In this document: positions 50,402 to 63,600 of the stretch, one piece after another
Numbering within the stretch: position 1 is the stretch's first letter
How the letters are laid out: every line of letters starts with the position of its first letter
NCBI RefSeq assembly: GCF_019175285.1
Contig: NC_056526.1
Span: 125,513,271-125,577,270 of the forward strand
Source: Sceloporus undulatus
Lineage: Eukaryota; Chordata; Lepidosauria; Squamata; Phrynosomatidae
Reading direction: 5' to 3'
DNA length: 64,000 nt
Made by a program: the position numbers and the translations under genes
The notes under the pieces: model-generated
The model's input: the letters and a program-made list of their open reading frames with translations, nothing else
The model's database searches: none
Told to the model about the DNA's origin: nothing

Positions 50402-50801
50402 CTGTATATTCTTGAATATAAGTCGACCTCATGTATAAGTCAAGGGTAAGTTTTGGGGCCAAAACTATGGATTTTGATAAGACACATGGATAAGTTGAGG
50501 GTAAAGCTTAGGGGCATGTAACAAAGGATCTAAAGGATGAAGCAAAGGAAAACAATACCAAATAACTTCCAAAAATCCAGCAGACATAACTGTGCTCACA
50601 CTAAAGGCAGGATGGATAAGAAAATAGAGCAGGGTCGGTGCTTCCAGGACAGATTACCCTTGCCTTTTACCAGGGGATACTTCTCCCTTTTTAAATAAAA
50701 GTTAAAGTACACTATTTACATTGACCCATGGATAAGTCAATCCAGTTTTTTGGGTCAATTGTTTGACTAAAATTAATAGACTTATACATAAGTATATATA
50801 C
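50402..50801. mobile_element. Family C foldback transposon, copy 4
   Basis: TA at 50400-50401 and 50802-50803. Ends CTGTATATTCTTGAATATAA and CTTATACATAAGTATATATAC. The interior matches the 41030 copy base for base over long stretches (AAGTTTTGGGGCCAAAACTA, GGGGCATGTAACAAAGGATC). Intergenic. Confidence 0.85.
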
Positions 50802-50867
50802 TAAATGAGGTGTTAACAGAATATGTGCATGGAAGAATTGCACTATATGTAATGCATTTTCCTAGGA

Positions 50868-51058
50868 ACAGTATGCAAAGGGATCTTGTAGTACCTTTGA
50901 GACTAACTGAAACAAAGAAGCTGAAGCAGGTTTCATAGGCTCAAGTCTATGAAACCTCGCACTACTAATTTCTTCTTGTCCATTTGTCTCCAAGGTGCCA
51001 CAAGATCCCTTTGCATGCTGATTTTCCAGACTAACATGCCTATGTCTTTGAATTCTTC
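50868..51058. mobile_element. Foldback MITE, family F, second copy
   Basis: GCAAAGGGATCTTGTAGTAC, TTTGAGACTAACTGAAACAA on the left; GTCTCCAAGGTGCCACAAGA, TCCCTTTGCATGCTGATTTT on the right. Arms pair around AGTCTATGAAACC. Confidence 0.78.
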
Positions 51059-51059
51059 C

Positions 51060-52420
51060 TATGAAGAGTGGTATAAAAACCACAACCTGTTACTCAAACA
51101 TCAAAAGGAAATTTAACATCCTATTGTATCACCAGGGCAAGATTGAAGGAACAAACAAACCTGTTTGCAGTCCTGTTGCCCCATGTCCTAATGAAAGGTT
51201 TCAAGGGAAAGTCTGCATCAGCTATTTGTGGTATGTACTGGGACATATAATAGGAAGGAAGTGCATAATGCTGCAAGATTAATCTGCTTGTTTACAGGCC
51301 TGCCTTGCCACTCCCTTTTACTGGATGAAGTAAAGCTATAAGCCTTCTGAAAGACAATCCCATTTTTATTTGGAAGAGGTTGGTGGTGAAAAATGTTACA
51401 TGGAAGACTAAGAAAACCAAACTATTTTTCTCAACCACTCCTTAGTGACCTTGAAAATATATGATCTGTATGGAATCATAGAAGCAAATATTATACTTCA
51501 CAAACCTAAGCTTGAGTTTGGAACAAAAATCAAGTCTGGCATGGGATGTTCATCTGTAGAAGTTATATTTTGTAGTCATAGCTAAAACAGATGAAATGGA
51601 TGAGGACATACATTCCGATTCACATTCTCATCTACCTCAGCTGTTCTCCATTGAACTGGCTGAATGCCTCCTTGAAGTAGTAATTATTCTGCGTAATGAG
51701 TTGTTGTGCACTGCTTACCCCTGGGTAGATCTGGATCAAAGTCAGTTGGATTACTGCATGCCCCTTTCTAGATCTTGCAGCACACTGCTTCTGGAAACCC
51801 AGTTCTCAAGAGGCTCTCAGAATCTTTTGGCACAAAACATTTTCATTTACAAGGCAATGGAAGAGACAGGTAGGCACCACCAATGAGTTTATTTTCAGTG
51901 CCAGTTTTGTCCATACATGATCTCCAAAATTTAAATACTGGCACAGAGAGTGACTACAGAAGTAGCAAGCATACCACTTTAATTCTAAAATTAACCATCC
52001 GCCTTGTATGGTTTTATCAGCATGTACAAAGCAGCATTTCTCAACTTTTACTTGGAAACAGAGATGCCAACTGAAACACAGCAAGAAACCCAACACTTGA
52101 TGGAAAGAAAAATTTAAAGTTGGAGGTTGAAGGACATTGTAATTTGCATTTCCTACAAAAGATTTAACTTCTTCCATAATTATTCCTCCACATGGTGCTA
52201 CGGATGCAGATAATCACCAGAAAACAAAAACCACATTATTTTTGGTAAGTCTTCTGTGCCTTTCCAAAACAGCAAAAGCCAAGTATTGACAAATAGCATG
52301 TTTAGGAATTGTTGTTGTGGTGTCAGTAATTCCAAGTGTAAACTCAGTGTGAACGGGGCCATATCTGTCTGAAGAAAAGACTGGAGTACAGACTTTGATA
52401 ATGTAAACACTACTTCTTCA
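51060..52420. other. Intergenic stretch before the MTUS1 3' end
   Basis: No repeat or gene recognised. Open frames at 51596-51886 (+) and 51806-52177 (-) overlap and show no domain or splice context. Confidence 0.5.
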
Positions 52421-54460
52421 ATAGTTTATTTTTATTCTCAATCAGACAAAAGTCTTAATCAGTAAAAAAAGTATTTTAATTTTCAACACTCAAAGTACAT
52501 GTGATCAAATATGACCTTGCAAAAGAAATAAATTGCTCCAAGACAAACTTTAAAGCCAAGTTTCAGCCTACAGCAGAATTTTATGGTTATATAAATCAAT
52601 CTCTGGACAATAGTTTATTTAGAAGTGCTGAGATCTCTAGCTACAGTGGCGTGTACACTGCTATATATGGGTACGGGCAAGTAAAATGTTCCACAGGGGA
52701 GGCACACTTTATACAATATAAAATTAAAATATTTTATCCTTGAATTTTTGTATTACTGAGTATAATATGCTTTCATAATAAAGAGATTTTTTGTAAAAAA
52801 AACCCCACCAATCCTCCTTTGCAGCCAACATTTTTGCATCCTAGACAAAACATCTCGCTTGGCATTTTATTTTCCACCTTAACAGAAGATTTTGCTAAGT
52901 CCACCTTCAGTTTTATGGAATGTGCGAAGGGCATTTCTAATGTTTCTCCAGTCTTTAGCTGCAAAAATAGCATGATCTGCCTTTACTAACAAGTTGACTT
53001 CTCAACAGCAAAGGAAGTAACAGTGCATTCTTGGATATGGTAGTGAGGAGTACATACCAAATCAGAGCACTTATCAATCCTATGTATATCTGAAAGCAAA
53101 GACAATGTTTAACCATAAGGAGTGCATTTGTACTTACAAGACACATTAAATCTCTAAAAATAAATTTTGAACAGGTCATTAACAAGCAGACATGCACTAT
53201 GTAGTCTTTAAATTTGTAATGCTTATGACATGAATATCTTCAACATATCACTTCAGCAAAAAAAACCCTCCAATTTAATTTTGCTAACTCAAGGAAGAAA
53301 GAGAAAGCCTCCTGCCAAATGAAACGGTTGATACAGAGACCTGCAGCCAATTGGAAAGAGTGGACAAATCTATTACCTATCAGCTGTATATGGCTCTCTC
53401 ATAGCATTTACAGGTTAAAGTGCATATTGGTAAGCTATCAGTTCCAAGATGTTTATTCTGCAGAATGCAAGAGAGAGAGAAATAATTGGCAATGTCCACA
53501 TCCTCTCATTCATTTTAAAAATATCTGCATGTAATGATATGTGCATGTCTTTTGTTTTTAAATCCTGCAGTCATGGGTCAAATCACTCCCTTGTTCTGAC
53601 ACTGAAACAAGGTGCATGTCTGAATTTTATACATCTTCTTGCTCCTTTTTAAACATGGTATGGGAGAATTGTACCTAGGAAGGGAATCTAATTCAGAATA
53701 CTTATCATAGAAACGGGTAGCCTAAACAACTTTTGAACAATATATTATGGTTTAAAGAAATTATCTGTCTCATTATAAATTCCACTATGAAATAGGCAAA
53801 CAATGACAAAATCAAACAGAAATAACATCTCCTTTCATCCTTTTTCTAAACTGAAGTAGAGAGATAAGGAAGAACATAGAACACAAGTGACAGTTTTTCC
53901 TTAGTCCCAGTAAAGGGGAAATCTCTGATAGAACATGCATTATGACAATATTTATTCATGAAGTACATGTCACTATATTCTTCAGCTTTTGTCCTTTACA
54001 ATATACATGGTGAAGGCAGCGGCATCACACACACACACTCTTGTGTGCTACATCCAATTCGTTCACGCCACACCCAGAGTCTCAAGATGTCATCTATAAT
54101 AAGGAACGTATTAAAGGTTGTGATCTTTTATTTAGAAGCCCCTGAGCATTTTTTCCCCTAGAGTTAGGTGGAAAAGGCAATAATGAACAAGACTAGGCTT
54201 GCTCTTTTAAGTGCTTTGTGCAACAACGTTCAGTGAAGTTATTACAGAAGTCTGTTCTTTTTTTAATCAGGCAGAAGCACTGTTTTGAATTCTGCTCCTG
54301 AACTTTCAGTATGTTATAGCAATTTCTCACAACAGCAGTTTCCAGTTATATTTCAGTCACATTTAGCTAATATAGCTCTTTGCTCCCTCAATCCATGTAT
54401 TTAGTTTGCTGCAGATCATGAATGAACTGCCTGCATGGAGAGTCAATCTTCAGAGATGTG
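52420..54460 (-). other. MTUS1: MTUS1 3' UTR
   Basis: AT-rich noncoding sequence from the TGA (54463-54461) down to the inferred signals. Plus-strand open frames here (52501-52743, 53319-53534, 53958-54161) show no protein features. Confidence 0.6.
52425..52436 (-). terminator. MTUS1: Likely MTUS1 polyadenylation signals
   Basis: Two adjacent TTTATT on the plus strand are AATAAAAATAAA on the minus strand. They are followed (toward lower coordinates) by GAAGTAGTGTTTAC, a GT-containing stretch. The position gives a ~2-kb 3' UTR. Confidence 0.5.
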
Positions 54461-54677
54461 TCATCTAGGTGATACAGTCGGGCTGGAGAAGGAGCTGGAA
54501 TTCCTAGGTGACTGAAAAGGCATTGGTGGGGTGCTTGGGGATAGTTTTTTTGGACTGCACAGGTCTCCGTTGTGTAGCTTCCATAAAAGTTCTTCATTCT
54601 CCATTGAAAGTCGTTTATTTACCTTTGATTCTTTCTCCAGGGATTCCTGTAAAACTGCTTGTTCCGTAGAAAGTTGC
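54461..54677 (-). CDS. MTUS1: MTUS1 terminal coding exon
   Basis: On the minus strand the acceptor CTAACAG precedes 54677. It encodes [71 protein letters not shown] and TGA. The end of the coiled coil is followed by a Ser/Pro-rich tail. Confidence 0.96.
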
Positions 54678-57600
54678 CTGTTAGAGAGGAATAAATATAT
54701 ATATGTATACCATCTAGATCTGGATTTACTAAGTTATAAGCAGGGCCTACAACAAAATATTAAAATAGCTAAGATGTTGTTTTGGCTGGTGGAGGGCAGA
54801 TCTCTGCCAGAACTGTTCTATATAGTCTTCTGCTGAACCTCTGGGCTTCCAGCTATGCAACTGCCACTTGAAGATACTATGGCAAACTTCATGCCAAGCT
54901 GTTGGGCTCCTGGGAACCATCTGGATGCAGTTACGCAGCAGAATGGAGCTTGGAAGCACCTCACCCAACCCAGTTGCCCAGCCAGGTGGGTGCACTCTGA
55001 TGTCATCAAGCTACAGTTCACCAAGGGTTAATCATTCTACAAGGAAGTACCAGATCCTTCCTTCCAAACAATGACTGAAAATGTATATACCCCAGAAAAA
55101 CAGGATATTATGGCAGAACATGCCACCAATGAAATTTTTATCAATGACCTGGGACAAACGGGCAGGAAAAAGTAGCTTGCTCCTTTTTCCCAAAGTGGGT
55201 TGAAACCCCGCTGCCAACACAGCCCATTCCCAAAACGGGCTGAATGCTCATGGTCTTACTGCACAGAGCAGTGTCAAGCTGCACTGCAGGGTAATTTTTT
55301 TGCCTCCCACCATACATGTGCACTGTTGCATGAACACACCACCAATCATCCCCAAGTACCTCCCACATTCGCCCACATGCCATCCCACTGGATGGTCACC
55401 CTTTTGAATGGCCACACAGTTGCATGCGTGATGATCCACCCATATATGGCACTGTAGCTTTGGTGTGCGAGTGATACTATGGCAAAGCACAATGGAGGCC
55501 ACCCCTCTACACGCTCTCCTCAAACACACCCTTCACCCCATCCCCCCTTTGGACTGTCTGGTTTGCATATGCTATAATTAAATCTATTGGAGTTGGCACA
55601 CTTTCATCTCTCTCTCTTTTTTTGCCGCAGCTCCGCACTTGTATTGGGGTGTTTATATGTAGGTGCCAAGATGTGCATCTTCCATGCTAAGCTGGACTAT
55701 CCCAGGTTCTGTTTGCTCCAGCTTTTAGCCCTGGAGTGCAGCTTCAGCCCACTTTCAAGGCATGTGTCATCTAAACGCCCTGCCTTCAAAGTGACTGGAA
55801 ACCACTTTGTTTTGTCTGTCTGTTCTGTCCTAACGTATTTTCAGCTCCAGAAGTACTCCTGTTCAACAATACTCCACCAAACTTTTCTTCAGAGTGCAGT
55901 AAGGTGTAAGTAGGCCAAGAAAATTTTGTTTAGCTATTCTTTTCCAGTGGATACTCAATGTTCTGTGGCTTCATTGGGCTTTTTGAGAAGGCTGGGTGGG
56001 GTTGCACCTTTGGGGATTCCCCCCCACAAAATATTTTGTATTTCTGCATACCTTGGAATTTATCCAAGCATGCTGATATTTCTGGATTGTTTCTCAGTAA
56101 CCCATTTTGTCTCCATTCCTGCTGACATTCCAAATCTAAGCCGTATCAATGTGAAATGATAATGCAACCATATTTTGATTTGGAGGCCAAAAGGTTGTCT
56201 GCCTTTTTTTATGATGATGGGCATGTCTTCCAAAGTCCCCTGGGCTCTAATGCAGATTCCAACAATCACTCACTGAGGACATTAAGCGATATGAATCCTT
56301 AAAGGGATTTCCAAAGGGAAAGGCAAAGCCAAGCCACAGCTGCCATTTCCCCACAGCCATTGGGACTGTAACAGCAGGGACTTAGTGGTTCCTGCTACAA
56401 GAAGGGGATGAGCATGCAGAAATAATTTATTTCAGGCACCTTTTTTAAAGAAGTGCATCCTTGAAATTTAGAAAAAGTTACTACACAGGACTTGTTTTGG
56501 AACAAACATTTTCACAAATCCAATACAGTTTAAGAACATTCACATTTAAAAGTTTTCTCTGTTTTCTGCTGGGACAAAATTCTCAAACATTTATAAGCTA
56601 GAGCTGCTTCCTTGTGTTATCATTCCCAAACTGCTTTTACTTTCAACAAAAGCATCTACTGAAGTTGAGTTTTGTGAAAGTCTCATTGAAATAAATCAGA
56701 ACAGTGCTGACAGGGGATTCCACATATATACAGTGTGAGATTTCATGTTTATTTTCAGTCTCACCCTATTACATTAAGCTCAGCATAGCATATAACATAA
56801 CTTTTCACTCAACTTAGCCCTTTGCCATCTACATCCTCCCTTGCATAAGATATATTACAGCTGTTAAGAAAGAGCTCAGCTAAAATAAATCTTTTAGATT
56901 ACCTGGACAGCTCCATGTGTTTGTCCATTCGAGCTTTTAATTCTTCATTCTCCTGTTGAAGTTTTCTTAGTTTTTCCATCAAGGCGGTGTTGTTCTCCAC
57001 CTCAGATAACATGTGCAAATTGGATATATTTTTATTTGAGACATAGGTAGAGAAAGGCTAACTATACATATTTCAGTTAAGCTGCTGTAGCATGCCAATT
57101 CTGGTAAACGTTTGAATGACACTTCCAAATCTAAAGCAAGCATTTTTATTTAGTTTGCCATTCAAATAGCAGCATTTCACTATTAGCCCACTAAGAAAAA
57201 CTATACGGGATATTATATTTTTACACCAGTAACATATCTTTTCTCCAATAACCTTAGAAAAAAATTGAACAGTCATCTGATCAGAATAGTCCCAGAATAC
57301 TGAAATACAACAGGTAGTTGTGTCAATCTGTTGTGACCGATGAAGCTGCTTTAAACACATTAAAAAGTATGCTATAATTGTTAAGCTTTTAAGGTGTGCT
57401 GTATGAATGTTTCTGGTGAAGTTTCATGCTAAAAAACAAGCACTCATGCAAGTTATTTAAAAAAAAACACTGAACAAACTCTGTTCCCTCCCTACTGTAA
57501 AAGTAACCATTTCAGACTGTAGAAGTGCCACCTTGAAATGCATTTAAGTGAGGTCCAGTGGAGTGTATCGAAAAGGGACAAGCCTGGATTGAGGTCACCA

Positions 57601-60600
57601 AAGTTTAAAATTCTCATTCAGCTGCTAGGTTCACAGAGTAACCTTGGGCTATTAAATGTCTCAAACAGGATTGCTGTAAAGATGAAGTGGAAAGAAATCC
57701 CATGCAGAGTAATTTGGGACAATGGAAGAATGGGTCCACATCAGAAAAGCAAAGCAAAATTCACAAAATACTGAAATCCCACATAGTTTGTCAGTACAGC
57801 ACAACAGTACAGTTAAAATACACAAATCTATACTCAGAGCCTAGGACTTGTGGCTATTTTGCCACCATGTGTTAGTTTGCATTGCTAAATGTTCTGTTAC
57901 TTTGAAATATTGGACTGATATTACAGGTCAATTAAACCACTGTAGAACCAATGAAGAAAAACAATTAAAACATACCTAGCAAATACAACAACATTTTTGT
58001 TTCCTGACTGCCAAGTTTCTAGGTGGTACAATTCTTAGCAGAGCTCGCCTGATTAACACCTCATAGTTTAAGAGCATGTAACAAGTTAATGGATAATTCT
58101 GACTTGGTTTTAGCTGCAGCACAGTACAAGCCTTCTTCAACTTTTGTGATGGAAAAACCTGAACCTCCTTTAAGGGTACTATCTCTCCCTGCATTTGTAA
58201 AGTCTAACTAGGGAAGGAAAGATTTTGGTGTCCTGTTTCAACTTTACTCCTTAGTGACTTAAGTTACAGTCACTGTGCCTATTTTTTGCATTATCAGCAC
58301 AAATCAAGATTTTGGAAGATGACCGCTCCAATAGAAACCTCACCAGTTTTTCCGTTTTCAATAGTTTGATATCTTGCTGATGTAGCTTCTCATTCTTGAT
58401 TTCCAACACTGCTTTCAAACTTTCCAGTTCTTGTTCCAGATACATAATCTGGGGGTTTTTCTGAAAAAGTTATGAGCAGAGAAGTTTACAGAGGGCTCTC
58501 AACATGCCAACTGTAGTAAACATATCTTAAATTAGGTTTATACAATACTGGCCCGTAACGCAGTCCATTTAAAACATTCATACTCAAAAGATTTGTATGA
58601 CTAAATAAATGCAACAACTCTTTAAAGTAAACTTTTCCCAAGAGAACAAGTGTTACAGCAGATAGAAAAGTTTAAAATGAACACAGCTCACATAATATTC
58701 TTTAATTTATTTTAAAAATGTGGCAATGGGCAAACAATCTATAGAAAGTCGAAACTGAAATAAAATTCAAGATGATGATGAGCTGTTTCTCCTCCAAGGT
58801 GCATGTCTCTGTCCAATAGTACCTTTGTTTCCTTGGGTAACTTCACCTGATGGGTAGGCATGTTCATGCACATCTCATTCTCCTCTCCTCAAATACTAAC
58901 ACCTCTTCCCAGTCCTCCATGGGGAGTGAATGTATAAAATACTGGAAATCCTATTCCAGAACTATGCTTCATAACCATGGGCACCTAGTGCTAAGTGACC
59001 CCTGCGAAGAGGTAACTAAATAATTACAGCAATGAATATGCAACATAACTGATGCATTATGAACGCTATAGCACTACTGCAACAACCACTAGTGCAGGAT
59101 TTTCTTTGCATCGTGTATTAACAAAACACAGCCTTAAGACTCAGGAGTGAAACAACACTCACAAACTAGTAGCGATATATTCTCAGCTGGGTCATGCTTT
59201 GGAAACAAACATCAAAATGTATTTTAAGAGAAATACAAGAGACAGCTTATTACTTCTAAAGAGTCCCAGAAAGAAGCTTTCTATAAAAATAAAAACAATA
59301 AACAAACTATCTTACAGATATTTAATATATTTCAGTTAGCAGCAATTTAGCTAAAGGCATGCACTGCTTTGGTCTGGAATGTATAGCCCAAGACAAAATC
59401 TGTATAGTAGACTAACTATAAAGACAGATGATATCCCCTCAATGGAGACACATTAACATAGGAATCCATCTTTTGAAAAGAGTTAAAGCAAATAACTGAC
59501 TGCATTTATAAATACCTATTTAAGATTAAATCCAGTTGCTAATCCCAAGAACAATTGTTAAATGATAAATCAAAGCTTAAGCATAACTGAAAGAGTCTAG
59601 CTAGAGCTAGCATACAAATATAGGCCATACATACACTTATGTGTGTGCACACCACTTTGTGTTAGCCAGCATCTGCACTGCAAAAATAATCCGGTTTGAC
59701 ACTACTTTAACTGCCTTGGCTCCATGAGATGGAATTCTGGGATTTGTAGTTTATTGTGGCACCAGAGCCCTCTTACAGAAAAGGCTAAATATCCCACAAA
59801 GCTACACTTCCCAGAATTCCATTGCATGGAGCCATGGCAGTTAAAGTGGTGTTAAACCGGATTAATTTTGCAGTGTTGATGCAACCTTAGCAATTTGACT
59901 TCAAGTATTTTTTTAACAAAGAAATAATTGACAAACATTTATAAAAAGTTGTATATCCCCACTCTATTTCCAGTACCCTTTATCCTTGTCATGAAAAACA
60001 TAAAATAAACTTGTGGTGATGGTTCTGTTACAGTCCACATTAGTGTCCTAAAGTACAAATTGAAGGCATGACTTTTGTCTTAATTATATAGCAGTTTTTT
60101 CTTAAGCATTGTTGTTATTCATATTTGTAACAGTTATTAATAGAAACATTATAGGGAAGAAATCAGTAAGTCACAAGAGTTGAGGTAGAAAATGATAAAT
60201 TCTCTGTCTTGAAAGACAAGTGTTCCACAACAGTTAGTCTACTTTAACAATACAACAATTAAAAACAGAATTGATTTCTTTCTCATTGCAATAGTTTCCA
60301 TCTAGCAAACTATTAATCAGCCAAAATTACTAACCAAGCCAATTTCATGTACAAGAGTAATGGGCTGACATAGATTAATTTTTCATATCAAGTGTGTACT
60401 TTTCCAGAAAAACGTCAAACCTATGTGAGTTATGTAGTAGTATATATTCAGATATGGAGGCATGTGATATTAAATATCAGTTGCTGATTGCCCTTTTTTA
60501 ATATTAAAGGAACTAAATCTGCACCATTTGTGGACTAATATATAGTGATCATTTTCTGACACTGGGCATCTAAATGAATACAGTATAACCTGAAATGACT

Positions 60601-63600
60601 CATATGAAAAGTTCAATGGTCTGACCAAGATGCATACAATCCTTTTATGAGGCACGTGGCTTATAATATGCTCAGTCTGCTGTGAATGCATAAATATGCA
60701 GTATCACAGAGATCTACACCAGAAAACGAGCAGTAAATATTAATCCACAATTGATGTGATTTTGGTCCTTTTCCAAAAGTTATGTCATGAACAAAGAAGG
60801 GGTGGGCAAACTCTGGGCTTGTAAATTGGGGAAAAATATTTTTAATAAAACCCAAAGCCCTTAGAAGGACTAGTAGACATTTCAACATGTTGGCCTCTCC
60901 AAGGCTGGAGAAGAGGTCTTTTTTATATCAGAAGGTAAACCGAAGGTTCGTTTTTGGTTTGAAAAGTTGCACTCCTACCCCTATCCCCCAAACATGGAGT
61001 GCTGGTGGATCCTTGGAGGCCCCAAAAACAGCTGCATGTAGCCACTGGGCCACACTGTGTTCATCTGTGACTTAACATTTGGTTTGATTCTTTGGTTCAT
61101 GCAAAACATTTACAACAAGAAATATTTATGTTAGACAGATAACTCCATGTTTCTTTCAAAAAGCATATGATACCAATTAAAGAGTTCTACATTTACAAAG
61201 GCATTATCCAGGCATACATCTACATTCAGGTGTACACCTACATACTTACAAGATTTGCTTTTTCTTTGGCTATTCGCTTTTGTTCTTCTGATTTCAGCTT
61301 TTCATTCAAGGAATCATTTTCACTCTGTAATTCAGCAATTTTTTTCTGAAAGGTAAAATATATTCAGAGATAATACATATATTTGTAACATAAAACAAAG
61401 AGACAGTTTAGGAGATTTTATCAAGCTAAACTGAATAGCTACAAGTCAGACTGATATGGAAAATGACAATCTGGAAACAGCCACCCTACTTACAAATTCG
61501 GTAGTTGTGTTGGCTATAAGATAAATTCTTAGGTCCGTATTGTAGTAATCCCTTTAAAGGCTACAGATACATTTTGTATGTTTTATAAAGGTATTTCCAC
61601 AATATAGATTTTGAAATATGCCACACATAGTCTGTCAAAATTTCAGATTAGCAAAACATGTGGCTCTCCATCCAGTGTTGATTGTAGTTTCCATCATCGC
61701 TCACCCCTGACTGATATTTAGGGGGAATGAGATCTGAACATCTGAAGAACTACTTGTTCACCACCCATGGATTAGAGAATTAATATCTGAAAGTAGTACA
61801 GTCCTTGCCAAGCAACTGGTTGGAGCAAAGTGTCATATCTAAAAAGTAATAACAGCTAGTAGAAAACTAACAAGGAATCTGTATCATTTCTTACTCAATG
61901 CTGAAGATGAGGTGTTACAAACATAAGAGGCAGACAAAGGTGTAAAAGTTATGGCAGCATATATGCCAGCAAGTCATTTTACAGTTGTCTCTACTCTAGT
62001 AGGCAAAAAGAAATTACAGACCTCTAACTCCTCTTGTTTCTCGTGGAAAGATTCTTCAAGCTTTTTCCTCTCTGACTCATGGATGTTCTTGAGTTCTGAA
62101 AAATATTTAAGAGTTTTTATATCCACTCCTTTAAAAAAACACTTCTTTGACCTGGAGTTCTGTGGCAACTACTACTCTGCTTCTAATATCTTATTTTTGG
62201 ACAAGGGGAGGAATATCTTGACTCCTTTTAATCTGGTTCCAGGCCTAAGTAAATTCTGAAATGTCTTTGATCATCATGGTGAATGAGGTCGCCTAGAGAA
62301 GAATGGGAAAGCATCTCTGCCTTGAATGGTGGTGATTATCCTGGGCCGCAGTAGCTTTTCATATCAACCTAGGCATCTTGCGAGATCATCTCTGTAGGTT
62401 GAGGATATAGTGAAATGGCAAGCTTTTTCCTGTCTACAGGATCGAAGTACTGTGGGACAGAATTCCATGGCAAGCATGCTATGGTATCTTGCAGAGCTCT
62501 ATTCTATCTGTGATGCATTCTAATTTCTATATAACACTGCTAGGAGATATCATCAGGGGATTTGGGACAAGATGTCAATAGCATCCAGCTGATACTCAGT
62601 TACACAAGCTTGTCAACTGAGTCAAAGCTGTCCAAAGTTCTGGATTGATGCATGAAACATAAAAGATAGGATAGGAGCCAACAAAACAAGAGGGCTTTAG
62701 GCGATCAGTTTTCAGGCTTAGTAATGAGGTAGACAACCTCTTCTGCATGCAGCTGATTCCCTTCAAAAGAGCAGATGCTGATCCTGGGGATACTCCTTGA
62801 TCTGACTTGATCACTGGTGTCTCAGTGGACTGGAGCTCCTTTACCCATCTATGAATGGTGTGCTAGTTGTAGCTGCTTTTGGACATAGCTATCTTAGCCA
62901 CAATGACTCATAATTTGGTAACCTCATGTTTGGATCACTGCAATATACCTTCTGTGGGATTTCCCCCTGAAGGTGATCTGGAAGTTACAGTTGATATAAA
63001 ATATTAGGATCAAGATGTTCCAAACTCTCAGGAACAATAAAACAGCCATTTTGAAAGAACTGCATTAATTGTTCATCTGTTGCTGGGCCAAAGTCAAGGT
63101 GCTGATACTAACTTTCAAAGGTCTAAATCACTTGGGATCCAGGATTGCCTCTCTTGTACCAGTCTGCCCATGGTCATAGGATTTGCTGGGAAAGCACACC
63201 TTCTAGCCCCAGTAAAATGAGAAGTGATATGAAAGAGGGCCTTTTCAGGGAAGACATTCTAACTTTGGAATGTGAGGCTTCATCCAACAGACATCCCTAT
63301 TATGGATCCAGAGCCAGGCTAATTCCTATTTGTTCACCTGAGCATTTAAAATGGGTTCATTCTGCAGTTATCTGATTAATTTATCTAAGATTCATAAAAG
63401 TTTACTACACAGATACATTTATAAATCTAAGGTCCAAAACACACTGCAGAAATAATCCAGATTAAAACCACTTTAACTGCCATGGCTCAGTGTTAGGGAA
63501 TCCTGGGAACTGTAGTTGACTGGAGCACCGGAGCTCTCTGATAGAGAAGGCTAAATGTCTAACAAACTACAGTTCCCGTAATTCACTAGCATTCAGCCAG

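Noticed and set aside
51596-52177. Overlapping 96- and 123-codon frames in the intergenic gap
   Set aside because: Opposite strands, no domains, no splice sites that link them to a neighbouring gene.
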